Assembly (NCBI GenBank): GCA_002633025.1
Contig: NMRB01000133.1
Coordinates: 190,032-254,031 of the forward strand
Length of the DNA stretch: 64,000 nt
Direction of reading: 5' to 3'
Origin: Notospermus geniculatus
Lineage: Eukaryota; Nemertea; Pilidiophora; Heteronemertea; Lineidae
Of the stretch, positions 22,637-34,287 are shown one piece after another. Under the pieces are notes generated by a model. The model had not been told where the DNA came from, ran no database searches, and was given only the letters and a program-made list of their open reading frames with translations. The position numbers were made by a program, and so were the translations under genes. Numbering within the stretch: position 1 is the stretch's first letter; the number at the start of each line of letters is the position of its first letter.

Positions 22637-22828
22637 TGCACTCTGTACAGTGACCCTCCCTTAGCGGACACCTCTGCCAGGAGGACACCTCTCTATTAAG
22701 GACACCAAAGTTCAGTCCCAAATTGACCATTTCTATTCATTTTGACCTCTGTAATCAGGACACCTCTCAATTAAGGACAACATTTGTCAGTCCCAGAGGT
22801 GTCCTTAATAGAGAGGTTCCACTGTATT
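22637..22828. mobile_element. MITE with TACAGTG..CTCTC ends
   Basis: The ends tacagtgaccctcccttagc and the reverse of aatagagaggttccactgta are inverted. Several internal copies of aggacacctct occur. Fragments of the same family lie at 48945-49335 and 60315-60490. Confidence 0.7.
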
Positions 22829-22904
22829 TCGTGAAGAATGGTGACCAAGGAAATCAACCCCACAACCTCGAGGTGACAGTTACGTGCATTTCCACTGCAC
22901 CACT

Positions 22905-23040
22905 TATGAAATGTAGGAGGAAACCAGAGTATCCAGAACACCCAAGACGACAGATGCCAACTGCACAACTGGGACTGTCAGAGTGGTGCAACGGAAACAT
23001 TGGTGCCTGTCACCTCTGAGGATCCGGGTTGGATCCCCAA
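22905..23040 (+). mobile_element. SINE family 3 fragment
   Basis: Carries gtaggaggaaaccagag, then gtcagagtggtgcaacgg (A-box-like) and gatccgggttggatcccc (B-box-like). Relatives: 51290-51445 and 61130-61262. Confidence 0.6.
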
Positions 23041-23041
23041 C

Positions 23042-23205
23042 CGGACTCAGTACTCTTGTGATCCAGAGGCTGACACTCTTTGACAGGATCCCCAATCGGA
23101 CTCAGTACTCTTGTGATCCAGAGGCTGACACTCTTTGACAGGATCCCCGATCGGACTCAGTACTCTTGTGATCCAGAGGCTGACACTCTTTGACAGCACA
23201 GGTTT
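23042..23205. repeat. 55-base tandem repeat, about three copies
   Basis: The unit starting ggactcagtactcttgtgat recurs at exactly 55 bases (23044, 23099, 23154), with one or two changes. Confidence 0.9.
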
Positions 23206-23254
23206 TCTCCGGGCACTCCAGTTTCCTCCTGCCGTGCATTAAATTTGCCCAATG

Positions 23255-23495
23255 TTCAGGGTTTCCGCCATATTTTTTTCCAGGGTACGACCTGGGGGGG
23301 GAGAAAAAAAAATTCAAATTTTTTTTTGAAAAAAATTTTTTTTGAAAATTTTTTTTCCTGTTAATAATGGCCTCCAGAGTCATTTTTTACACTCTAAAAT
23401 GCAAAATTAGTCTTCCTTCTGCATGAAAGTTGCATTTGAAATGTAACAAATTTAAGAAAAACATTACTGAAGTGATTTTTTCAGGGTAAGTACCC
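23255..23495 (-). mobile_element. G-rich MITE, partial
   Basis: Contains cagggtttccgccat, A/T runs and the reverse of gactaattttgcatttt. It is the reverse-oriented relative of 12198-12533. Confidence 0.65.
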
Positions 23496-25697
23496 TCTGG
23501 CGGGGACCCTGATGTTGTCTTTACAGCTAATAATGCCATATTTGGCGTTCAGCCCTCGATTCAATGTTTCAACAAACAACTAGCTCCCGAGGCAACAAAC
23601 TGCCTGTTTCGGACAGAATTGAGAATAAAACCGCATCATGTGAGATAACAGATGATGGGCCGATGTGACCAGAAACAGTCATGTGATCTTGCATGGCCTG
23701 GAGACAACATGGCAGGAGAATTTTGAACATTTCTCTCGATGCGACATGAAAATTTAACAGATGTAATCAAATAGTTTGGGGCAAATTTCACAAACAATTG
23801 TGTAATGGATTAGTCATTTTGTCAATTATCACCATTATTAGAGTGCGTTTCTAGGGGGAGTGTCAGAATGAGAAGGAAAATTAGGACATCGCATAAAGTG
23901 ATGAAACGCAGTGAAGTGGTTTCATCCAATATCTGATTTTAAATTATTGATTAGATTGATAAACGAAAGCTATTGGCCAGACACGTCATATAATGTTTTC
24001 GATGTACGCTAAATGTTTAGTGGGTTGTCAGATCGGAGTAGTGAAAAAATGAGCACTACTTCCACGAAAGTTGCAGGTTCAATTCCGTCCCATCTGAGAT
24101 CCCCATGCTTTGTTAATGAGACTGCATGAGACAGTAGTGCTTAAAGGGATCCTATAGGCAACTTGCTGTAACTTTACCACAGATGGCGCTAGCAACTGAC
24201 AACCTACAGATTTTGGTTCAAATGTTGATGTTTAGCATATTTTACTTGCTATACATATCAGAGTTAGATTCTCATGCCAACCGATTGGTGTAATGAACAC
24301 AACAAAATGCATACGAGGAGGCTGCCTGGTAGAGTCTGTTTAATACTCTGAGGCCTCTGGCATCACAGTGTGACCTTCAGGCTTTCTTCAAAGGCTCTGG
24401 TTTTCTGGTGTATCCTTGGACAAGACACTTTACTCTGACTTTGTTGTACGTTGCACATTTTGATGGCCCAAACAGTGACAAAGAGAAAGCATGATTCAGT
24501 GACAGCTTACAAACCAGGTAACTGGTGAAGATAGCAATATCCCTTTGTCCTTTGCTATCACTTCAAAACTATGAAATTTCACACCTCAACTTCACAAAAG
24601 ACAACAACACATGAAGACAAGATCAAGAGCTATCAACTGGCAACAAAAAGCCTCCTGACAGATAGCAATGGATGTGTCATAGCCAGGTGGAAGGTCTCCG
24701 CCATCCAACCCATCTCAACTTGGCTCCACATTTCAACGAGAAATTGACAAAAGGCATCCCACTGGATGAAATGTATCATGTTCAATTCAGGAGCATCTAA
24801 ACTGCTACTTCTACAACTAATCCTTCTGCATGCATTTCAAGTCAACCTTTGGTGAAATTAACATGGACAAGAAGACATGGTGAAACGTACATTGATATCC
24901 TGTTTTTTAACAAAAGACACAAAAAGGCAGATTGTTTATAGCAAAGTCAGGCAACTAAGATAAACTTGAACAGGTAGAGCTCTTAAATCAGGTACTGCTA
25001 TCCCCTGAAGGTTTATCAACACCTGGATTGATCGAAGCCGGAGGGGATCTACCTCATTTTCTTCAGGGTACCCCCAGCTTCTAACCATTGATATCACATT
25101 CTAGGGTCCCTTGCCCGACTTCTAAACATCTCCATCTCTATATTTGGAAGCCAGAGGGGATCTACCTCATTCTTTGGGGTACAATGCCTGCCCCCCAGCT
25201 GCAAAACATCGAAATCCCCCATCCCTACTTCTAACCATCTCCATATCTTAATTTGCCTATGTTTTCAACCAATATGGATCACTCTGGCTTATTTATTGAC
25301 AAGCACTTAAAATTACCATACACCAGACCGACTCTCTATGATGGGCTGTCGATTGGTTTAATATACATCTCACAACATCAAGGTTCAGGGGCGGATCCAA
25401 GATTTGGGAAAAGAAGGGGCGCCCTGTGCTAGGAACATTGAAAAGTGCAGTAATTTCAATGATTTGCACCAAATTCCAGAATTTCACAGTCGATTTTACA
25501 GACTAGTTGGCCAAAAGGGGAGGCGTGTCCCGGGGTGCCGCCGTCTGGATCCGCGCCTGTATAACAGCACATTCTACCTTGTCACTTAACTTGTCACCCG
25601 GAAAGCCAAGGTCAGGGGTTCATTCTCAGTGAGACTGAGGGGAATTCACAACCTAGGCCAAGCAACAAAATACCAGTGGTCAACCAACACTTTAAGG

Positions 25698-25934
25698 GTC
25701 ACAAAATTGCCACTTTTTGTCGATAGCTGGCGCCACCGGCAGTGATTGCATCATTCTCCAATGTCATAGTTTTGCCTTCTACCCCAGTGTTGGAGAATGT
25801 ATGATTACAATACAATCGATACGTGGATACCCTAGGAACGAGAGTTACTCTACATGGGCGAGGTTGATAAGCGGTAGTTTAACAACATTGTCAATAGAGG
25901 TCTCCCTCAATGCGGGTACATTTAGCGCACTACA
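25698..25934 (+). mobile_element. Family Z MITE
   Basis: Landmarks gccactttttgtcgatagct, cattctccaa and aacaacattgtcaatagagg. Its end is interrupted by the TA-flanked element starting at 25935. Confidence 0.8.
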
Positions 25935-26089
25935 CAGGCAAAAATGTCCGCTACAAATCCTATATAGAAAATGGCCCTATATAGGTTTTGTATAGGTTTT
26001 TCATAAATCCTATATAGGCTTTTGCCCTATATAGGAATTTCGTCATCAACCTACACTAATTCTATATAGATTTTTTATAGGATTTATAT
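25935..26089. mobile_element. TA-type transposon, left part
   Basis: Starts cacaggcaaaaatgtccgc right after a TA and then repeats tcctatatagg words. The matching right end is at 29587-29818; the missing middle falls in the assembly join. Confidence 0.8.
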
Positions 26090-28257
26090 NAGTACCCTCT
26101 GGCGGGGACCCTGATGTTGTCTTTACAGCTAATAATGCCATATTTGGCGTTCAGCCCTCGATTCAATGTTTCAACAAACAACGACCTCCCGAGGCAACAA
26201 ACTGCCTGTTTCGGACAGAATTGAGAATAAAACCGAATCATGTGAGATAACAGATGATGGGCCGATGTGACCAGAAACAGTCATGTGATCTTGCATCGCC
26301 TGGAGACAACATGGCAGGAGAATTTTGAACATTTCTCTCCATGCGACATGAAAATTTAACAGATGTAATCAAATAGTTTGGGGCAAATTTCACAAACAAT
26401 TGTGTAATGGATTAGTCATTTTGTCAATTATCACCATTATTAGAGTGCGTTTCCAGGGGAGTGTCAGAATGAGAAGGAAAATTAGAACACCGCATAAAGT
26501 GATGAAACGCAGAGAAGTGGTTTCATCCAATATCTGATTTTAAATTATTGATTAGATTGATAAACGAAAGCTATTGGCCAGACACGTCATATAACGTTTT
26601 CGATGTACGGTAAATGTTTAGTGGGTTGTCAGATCGGAGTAGTGAAAATATGAGCACCACTTCCAGGAAGGTTGCGGGTTCAATTCCGTCCCATCTGAGA
26701 TCCCCACGCTTTGTGTAATGAGACTACATGAGACAGCAGTGCTTAAAGGGGCCCTATAGGCAGACTGCAGCAGCTTTACCACAGGTGGCGCTAACAACTG
26801 ACAACCTACAGATTTTGGCTCAAATGTTGATGTTTAGTGTAATGAACACATCAAAATGCATAAGGAGACTGCCTGTAGGGTCCCTTTTTAAATACTCTGA
26901 GGCCTATGGCATCAGAGTGTGACCCTTTAATCTTCAGGCTTTCTTCACAGGCTCTGGTTTTCTGGTGTATCCTTGGACAAGACACTTTACTCTGACTTTG
27001 TTGTACGTTGCACATTTTGATGGCCCAAACAGCGACAAAGAGAAAGCATGATTCAGTGACAGCTTACAAAGACAGGTAACTGGTGAAGATAGCAATATCC
27101 CTTTGTCCTTTGCCATCACTTCAAAACTATGAAATTTCACACCTCAACTTCACAAAAGACAACAACACATGAACACAAGATCAAGAGCTATCACTGGCAA
27201 CAAAAAGCCTCCTGACAGATAGCAATGGATGTGTCATAGCCAGGTGGAAGGTCTCCGCCATCCAACCCATCTCAACTTGGCTCCACATTTCAACAAGAAA
27301 TTGACAAAAGGCATCCCACTGGATGAAATGTATCATGTTCAATTCAGGAGCACCTAAACTGCTACTTCTACCTAATCCTTCTACATGAATTTCAAGTCAA
27401 CTTTGGTGAAATTAACACGGACAAGAAGACATGGTGAAACATACATTGATATCCTGTTTTTTAACAAAAGACACAAAAAGGCAGATTGTTTATAGCAAAG
27501 TCAGGCAACTAAGATAAACTTGAACAGGTAGAGCTCTTAAATCAGGTACTGCTATCCCCTGAAGGTTTATCAACACCTGGATTGATCGAAGCCGGAGGGG
27601 ATCTACCTTATTTTCTTCAGGGTACCCCCAGCTTCTAAACATTGCCATCACATTCTAGGGTCCCCCACCCCACTTCGAACCATCTCCATCTCTATATTTG
27701 GAAGCCGGAGGGGATCTACCTCATTCTTTGGGGTACAATGCCTGCCCCCCAGCTGCAAAACATCGAAATCCCCCATCCCTACTTCTAACCATCTCCATAT
27801 CTTAATTTGCCTATGTTTTTAACCAATATGGATCACTCTGGCTTATTTATTGACAAGCACTTAAAATTACCATACACCAGACCGACTCTCCATGATGGGC
27901 TGTCGATTGGTTTAATATACATCTCACAACATCAAGGTACAGGGGCGGATCCAAGATTTGGGAAAAGAAGGGGCGCCCTGTGCTAGAAACATTGAAAGTG
28001 CAGTAATTTCAATGATTTGCTCCAAATTGCAGAATTTGACAGTCGATTTTACAGACTAGTTGGCCAAAAGGGGAGGCGTGTCCCAGGGTGCCGCCGTCTG
28101 CATCCGTGCCTGTATAACAGCACATTCTACCTTGTCACTTAATTAACTTGTCACCCGGAAAGCCAAGGTCAGGGGTTCATTCACAGTGAGACTGAGGGGA
28201 ATTCACAACCTACATCATGCCAGGCAACAAAATACCAGTGGTCAACCAACACTTTAA

Positions 28258-28543
28258 AGCCCCACAGTATTGAATTTTACGATATTTTCAAAATGTTAGG
28301 AGAGCGCACATACACAAAGAGGTCTCATAGCCTTATGAAGGTCCTCAAAATGCTTGTCTGATACGTACTTTAGAGAATCAGGGCCTAGTTTTCAGCACAC
28401 ATTAGAAAATACGACAGGGAGGGCTCTAATGTATTCAGATGGAGTGCAGTACATTTTACACTACGCTGACGTCGTGACGTCGTGCACTGACGTCAAGAAT
28501 CGCGGCGATGATTTGCGTTTTTCAAATTCAATACAGTGGGGCT
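28258..28543. mobile_element. TTAA-flanked MITE, present in one copy only
   Basis: TTAA at 28254-28257 and 28544-28547 flank inverted ends agccccacagtattgaa and ttcaatacagtggggct. The other copy has the empty site cactttaaggg at 25690-25698. The interior includes gctgacgtcgtgacgtcg. Confidence 0.9.
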
Positions 28544-28552
28544 TTAAGGGTC

Positions 28553-28737
28553 CCAAAATTGCCACTTTTTGTCAATAGCTGGCGCCACTGGCAGTGATTG
28601 CATCATTCTCCAATATCGTAGTTTTGCCTTTTACCCCAGTGTTAGAGAGTTACTCTACATGGGGCGAGGTTGATAAGCAGTAGTTTAACAACATTGTCAA
28701 TAGAGGTCTCCCTCAATGCGGGTACATTAGCGCACTA
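28553..28737 (+). mobile_element. Family Z MITE, shortened
   Basis: Same landmarks as 25698-25934 but missing about 55 bases between gtgttaga and gagttactct. Confidence 0.75.
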
Positions 28738-29586
28738 TAGGGAAGGAACACTGTGCCCCCAAGAATGCCATGAACTGAACCCCACAACCTTAGAGGTCAC
28801 AGTGCATACCTGCCTACCCACTATGGCAGTCTAAAACTGAAATATGGAATGGAATGCCAAGGACATAAATCTGCTGGGGAGTGTGGAGTGAAGGTGTAAT
28901 GTCTAATTGTGTATGAATCAGCAAGGTCTACCTGTATAAGGTGACATCATCACCTGGTAGCCTCCACTTATCACTGTAAGAACTGATAAGATGTGAGGTG
29001 GGGGAGCCCTCCGCATCAAAATTAACCAGCTAAGATCTGGGACCAGCCAGGGATCGCTGCGATCATCCGCTAGACATCGACCAGGCATCTCAATTACATC
29101 ACCTCTATTTCATGAATTTTGGCAAATGTTTTTACCTAATTTGCCAATAATCATGATTTCAGTAATAGCCACATCAAGAATTGTGTATTTTTTACAAATT
29201 TTTGGGCTATTGTGTCATTTCAAAGTCTTTAGAAGCAGATTTGAGCATTTTTGAGAAAACCCATAAAAAGACCATTTGCTACAGTTACATGTGAATTTTT
29301 TTCTCTCTTAGGCCAAAAAAAATATTGTCTGTTTCTTGTCCAGCAACTCAGCGAAAATTAAGATGCGGGCATGCAAATTTTTTTTTTATTTTCAAATAAT
29401 TTTTTTCCCGTTTTCTTAATGGATGGGGGGAAATACCACCAGCAAACTATCTCTCTACATGTTTAGAGCACAGATATATTTCATGAAAAATAAAGATGAT
29501 TTCAAGTGATGAAACATTTCTCTGCATTTTATAGAAGGTGCTGCGTAAGCAAAGTGGGAAAATTTGAAATTGGTGAGAAAAAAAAN

Positions 29587-29818
29587 AGGGGCCAAAAATA
29601 AAGTGGACAGGCCCTATGGCAGGAAATAGGCATTTTGCCCACATAAAGATTGTACTAGATTCCTATATAAATCCTACATAAATTTGATACAAATCCTATA
29701 TAGGAACCCTGATATAGATTTAGGTTTATCATTTTTTTTATAGGATTCATAAAGAATTTCCTATATAGGATTTGTATAGGTTTTATATAGGATTTATAGC
29801 GGACACTTTTGCCTGTGT
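29587..29818. mobile_element. TA-type transposon, right part
   Basis: Ends gcggacacttttgcctgtg followed by TA, the inverse of the left end at 25935. The interior repeats atcctatata words. Confidence 0.8.
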
Positions 29819-30662
29819 ATAGGTAAGGAATACTACATGTAGTACTGTGCCCCCAAGAATGCCATGAACTGAACCCCACAACCTTAGAGGTCACAGTGCA
29901 TACCCTACCCACCCACTCTGGCAGTCTAAAAACTGAAACCTGGAATGGAACGCCAAGGACAGAAATCTGCTGGGGAGTGTGGAGTGAAGGTGTAATGTCT
30001 AATTGTGTATGAATCAGCAAGGTCTACCTGTATAAGGTGACATCATCACCTGGTAGCCTCCACTTATCACTATAAGAACAGATAAGATGTGAGGTGGGGG
30101 AGCCCTCCTCATCAAAATTAACCAGCTAAGATCTGGGATTGCTGTGATCATCCGCTACAAATGGACCAGGCCTCTCAATTACATCACCTCTATTTCATGA
30201 ATTTTGGCAAATGTTTTTGCCTAATTTGCCAATAATCATGATTTCAGTAATTGCCACATCAAGAATTGTGTATTTTTTACAAATTTTTTGGCTATTATGT
30301 TATTTCAAAGTCTTTAGAAGCAGATTTGAGCATTTTTGAGAAAACCCATAAAAAGACCATTTGCTACAGTTACATGTGAATTTTTTTCTCTCTTAGGCCA
30401 AAAAAATATTGTCTGTTTCTTGTCCAGCAACTCAGCGAAAATTAAGATGCGGGCATGCAAATTTTTTTTTTTTTTTCAAATAATTTTTTTCCCGTTTTCT
30501 TAATGGATGGGGGAAATACCACCAGCAAACTATCTCTCTACATGTTTAGAGCACATATTTCATGAAAAATAAAGATGATTTCAAGTGATGAAACATTTCT
30601 CTGCATTTTATAGAAGGTGCTGCGTAAGCAAAGTGGGAAAATTTGAAATTGGTGAGAAAAAA
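29819..30662. repeat. Duplicated block, haplotype A right part
   Basis: Matches 28738-29585 from ggaatac..tgtgcccccaagaatgcc to attggtgagaaaaaaa. Beyond 30662 the sequence is unique. Confidence 0.85.
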
Positions 30663-31873
30663 AATTTTTCGATGCGGAGGGTCTGGGAATGACGCGGGCG
30701 CGGACAAGAAACAAATACTTTATTTTTTTTGGCCTTACTGCAATTTGGCTACACTTCTCAGTGCCCTAATTTGGGCACATTTCAAATATATGACAGTAGC
30801 ATGCAATTAAGAACCCTGTGGGCAGTGAAAATTCACCAAGACTTTGAGAAGATATTGAACACCTCCAAGCAGGACAGCAGAGTGAGAACAGATGGCCCTA
30901 CAAGAAGACTGTCAACACAACTTACCTTTTGACAATAATTCAATTTAGATTTTGTTTGCACGATTGAAATACAAGACAGAATGTGAAAATCTAACAGCTG
31001 GCCTCAGAAGTTGGATCTTATTCGATGACACATGGGTGATCACAAGAGACAGAACTGGGCATGCACTGAAGAGATAAGCCTCAGGACAAGTCATACACTG
31101 ACAAGGAGCTGACGGAAAGCCGAAAATCAGCGACAAACCAAGTGATGTACAATGTACTGCATTTTTCATCCCAGAGGTACATGTAGAACGGTATATGTAG
31201 GCTACAATTCACAACAGCTCTGGACAAGAGTAAAAGTGAGATTGGTGCCAAAGAGAAACCGTAGGACATAGGCCTAGCACACAGAAACAAAATGACATTT
31301 AATAGGGAACCCCGATCACGCAGACCACGCGAGAATATACGCGTGGTTTTGAACTGATAGTACACCAATGCCACCTATTATTCATGACGATTCAAGGTGT
31401 GATTGGCCGTGCTTGGTGAACCGCATCTCTCGAACAATGGGCCTAGGTCAACGCTAGGTGTCTCGTCTGCTCTATCAGTAGTCATCACGTGACCAATTGG
31501 CGCTCCCCATTCCAGAGCTACCTCCGCTTGGGATGGGCTACATGTACCACCATGATTTCATTTAGATATCAAGCAATCAATGCCTTCAATTCAATGCAGC
31601 GGTCAGCATGCAAAACTGATAAGCCAATCAAACTCTGTGAACCACTTGAATCCAAGGTCGTTTGGAAAGAATACCTCTCACAAGTCAGAAATACTCAGCA
31701 AAGTTTGTTATTGCCCAGATCAACCATTTATCTACTGACCATAGATGGAGTGGACACTACTAGAAATACATACTGATAAAAGTATACAAGAACATGATAT
31801 CAGATTCCGAACCTGTGTGTCCATTGCAGCCTGGAGAACAGAGGGGTGCTTGAAGGGGAACATCAAGTTTTGT
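30663..31873. other. No gene or clear repeat recognised
   Basis: Short open frames give no recognisable protein. Mixed sequence, some of it gatcacgcagaccacgcg-like and slightly GC-rich around 31310. Confidence 0.4.
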
Positions 31874-32077
31874 TCCTTCGTGAAGACGAGCATGCTTTTG
31901 GACCTGCTCCTTCATGAAGACGAGCATGCTTTTGGACCTGCTCCTTCATGAAGACGACCATGCTTTTGGACCTGCTCCTTCATGAAGACGACCATGCTTT
32001 TGGACCTGCTCCTTCATGAAGACGAGCATGCTTTTGGGCGTGCTCCTTCATGAAGACGAGCATGCTTTTGGGCATGG
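31874..32077. repeat. 34-base tandem repeat, six copies
   Basis: Units start tccttc at 31874, 31908, 31942, 31976, 32010 and 32044; each reads tccttcatgaagacgagcat followed by gcttttggacctgc with single changes. The period is not a multiple of three, so it is not a coding repeat. Confidence 0.95.
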
Positions 32078-32206
32078 CTTCAGTGTAAATCCTTCCATTC
32101 GAAAGTGAACATGGGGTGTCATAGAATGGACCAAGTACATGTTTCCTGATCCGGAGTGATCCTGCGTAGCGATCTCCGTTGGGAATGGGTTGCATTACCC
32201 ACGTCC

Positions 32207-32495
32207 TTAACCCAATAGAGCCGCCTATTTTTTTGCACTTCCATCTGTAACCTTCACCGCCCTAAACCGCAACAAAATGCCACTGCATTAAGCTGAATAG
32301 CAGTAATAATGAGTCAAGGCGGTTTATGGCGGTATCGGCGACTGGAGACATGGCGGATTGTGGTGGTGCGGGCAGAAATTGGTGATTTTTATTTCTACAT
32401 TAGAGGTGACGGAGATTTTTGTCAAAAAGTGGGTGTGGTCTTCTCGGCGGCTCACAGCAAGGCGGTTTTGGGCGGCATGGGCTCTACTGGTTTAA
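32207..32495. mobile_element. TTAA-flanked MITE, second copy
   Basis: TTAA at 32207-32210 and 32492-32495, with ends cccaatagagccgcc and ggctctactggt. It matches 2265-2537 through tatggcggtatcggcg and gacatggcggattgtgg. Confidence 0.85.
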
Positions 32496-33245
32496 ATGGT
32501 CTGGCTATTAAAGAGGGTACTATCAGATGTAACCAGAATCTCATCTTTTGGCTGGAGAAGTCTGTAAAGAGGGAATACCAGGAGAACCAGTGGTCCCCTT
32601 TGATCAGATAAAGTGCTGACTGTGCACAAACAAGTGGTATAATCTTTGTCACTTCTGCTACGTCTGAATGCTCCATGAAACTAGCTATGGCAGGCCACCT
32701 CAATCAATAATGATGGCTGACAGGCCTCCCACGCAGCCCGCACAATCTACAAGGAAATAATCGCCGCGGAGTTTGATCCAACAGCGAGTCATGCAAATCA
32801 CTCCGTTTGTTTTTTTCGCATCATCGTGAGTCATTGTGTGATTTCGCTGGTTGCTATCCGAGACATGGCTTCATCGATTTCAACCAGCAATAACCGAAAT
32901 GTTTGAAGGGGTTGGCGCCAACAAGATTTGCATGACTGAGGAAAATATTACGATGTCATGCAACATGTGATAAAAGCCAAAGCAGCCTGGCAAACCTGTG
33001 CCCTATTTTGCGGCCTTTGGACCTCATTCAGAAGCTCTGTTATTTGATAAGAGCATAAATCTTTTTGTCGGCAGAGAGCAGAAGGTTGCCGGTGACATGT
33101 GTGAGCTTGGACAATAGATCTACACCTGAAGTAATGAGGGCTTCATGAATAAGGTCCCTGCCAAGAATGATAAAGTTGAGGCAATAATGGCTTTAATTGA
33201 CATTCATAAATTGGTGAATATCACCAACAGGTGGCGTGCTGGATT
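32496..33245. other. No gene recognised
   Basis: Unique-looking intergenic sequence without an exon or repeat that I can support. Confidence 0.4.
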
Positions 33246-33247
33246 AA

Positions 33248-33492
33248 AAGGCCATGATATTGCCACTTTTTGTCGACAGCTGGCGCCACCGGCAGTGATT
33301 GCATCATTCTCCAATACCGTAGTTTTCCCTTTTGCCCCAGTGTTGGAGAATGTGTGACTACAATACAATATGTGGATAACCTTGGAACGAGATGGGGCAA
33401 GGTTGATAAGCGGTAGTTTAACAACATTGTCAATAGAGGTAACGTGGGTATGATTAGTGCAGCATAGGGAAGGAATACTGTGCCCCTTTAAG
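33248..33492 (+). mobile_element. Family Z MITE
   Basis: Full-length copy: aaaggccatgatattgccac at the left, through cattctccaataccgtag and aacaacattgtcaatagagg, to ggaatactgtgccccttt at the right. The two ends are weakly inverted. Confidence 0.8.
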
Positions 33493-33534
33493 TGGGACTT
33501 CAAATACTTCAAGGGTTAACAATATGGTACTACT

Positions 33535-33961
33535 CTTCATTCCAAATCCCCTTGGCGCGAGGTTTTCGGCCGATATCTCCTCAACGGCTGGGCCAAATTC
33601 AACATACCATATCAATAAACTTGTCTTTCTTGCCGGTATCTTTCTGCTATCTTCATTTTTTGCGTAAGGCCTGCATAACGGATCTCTTTCTCAAAACCCA
33701 TTTCATTTTGCGATGCTGTTCAGTGCAGTTTACACGTGCGCGATGCATTGCGTCATTTCAAAATGGCCGCCATTTCGGCCGTCAGCACAAACGGTGATTT
33801 GTGAAACAACTTTTTTCTGTCACGTTTTTCGGGAAATTGACTGTGATGATGGCTGTACCGCCAAGAAAGATAAGTCAACTGACGTATGTTTCATCAAAAT
33901 CGGCCCAGCCGTTGCGGAGCTATCGTTGATAAACCTCGCGCCAAGGGGATTTGGAATGGAG
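33535..33961 (+). mobile_element. Inverted-repeat transposon (family A) next to the gap
   Basis: The left end ttccaaatccccttggcgcg and right end cgcgccaaggggatttggaa are perfectly inverted, and inner words cggctgggccaaattc/atcggcccagccg also pair. The right end lies directly at the N gap, so the gap flank is repetitive. Confidence 0.85.
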
Positions 33962-34287
33962 NNNNNNNNNNNNNNNNNNNNNNNNNNNNNNNNNNNNNNN
34001 NNNNNNNNNNNNNNNNNNNNNNNNNNNNNNNNNNNNNNNNNNNNNNNNNNNNNNNNNNNNNNNNNNNNNNNNNNNNNNNNNNNNNNNNNNNNNNNNNNNN
34101 NNNNNNNNNNNNNNNNNNNNNNNNNNNNNNNNNNNNNNNNNNNNNNNNNNNNNNNNNNNNNNNNNNNNNNNNNNNNNNNNNNNNNNNNNNNNNNNNNNNN
34201 NNNNNNNNNNNNNNNNNNNNNNNNNNNNNNNNNNNNNNNNNNNNNNNNNNNNNNNNNNNNNNNNNNNNNNNNNNNNNNNNNNNNNNN
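33962..34287. other. Assembly gap of 326 N
   Basis: Run of unknown bases. Open frames called across it are meaningless. Confidence 1.

Larger units (their letters stand above)
23488..26089. repeat. Duplicated block, haplotype A left part
   Basis: From agtaccctctggcggggacc this block matches 26091-28737 with scattered substitutions and small indels. It ends at the single N at 26090, inside a transposon absent from the other copy. Pol III-like words (gcaggttcaattccg at 24080) occur, but there is no gene. Confidence 0.85.
26091..29585. repeat. Duplicated block, haplotype B
   Basis: Continuous counterpart of 23488-25934 plus 29819-30662. At 28737 it has the uninterrupted target cactataggg where haplotype A carries the TA-type transposon. 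It carries its own insertion at 28258-28543. No gene. Confidence 0.85.

Noticed and set aside
31874-32077. Regular array that could suggest CRISPR
   Set aside because: The repeats are contiguous with no unique spacers, there are no cas genes, and the DNA is clearly eukaryotic.
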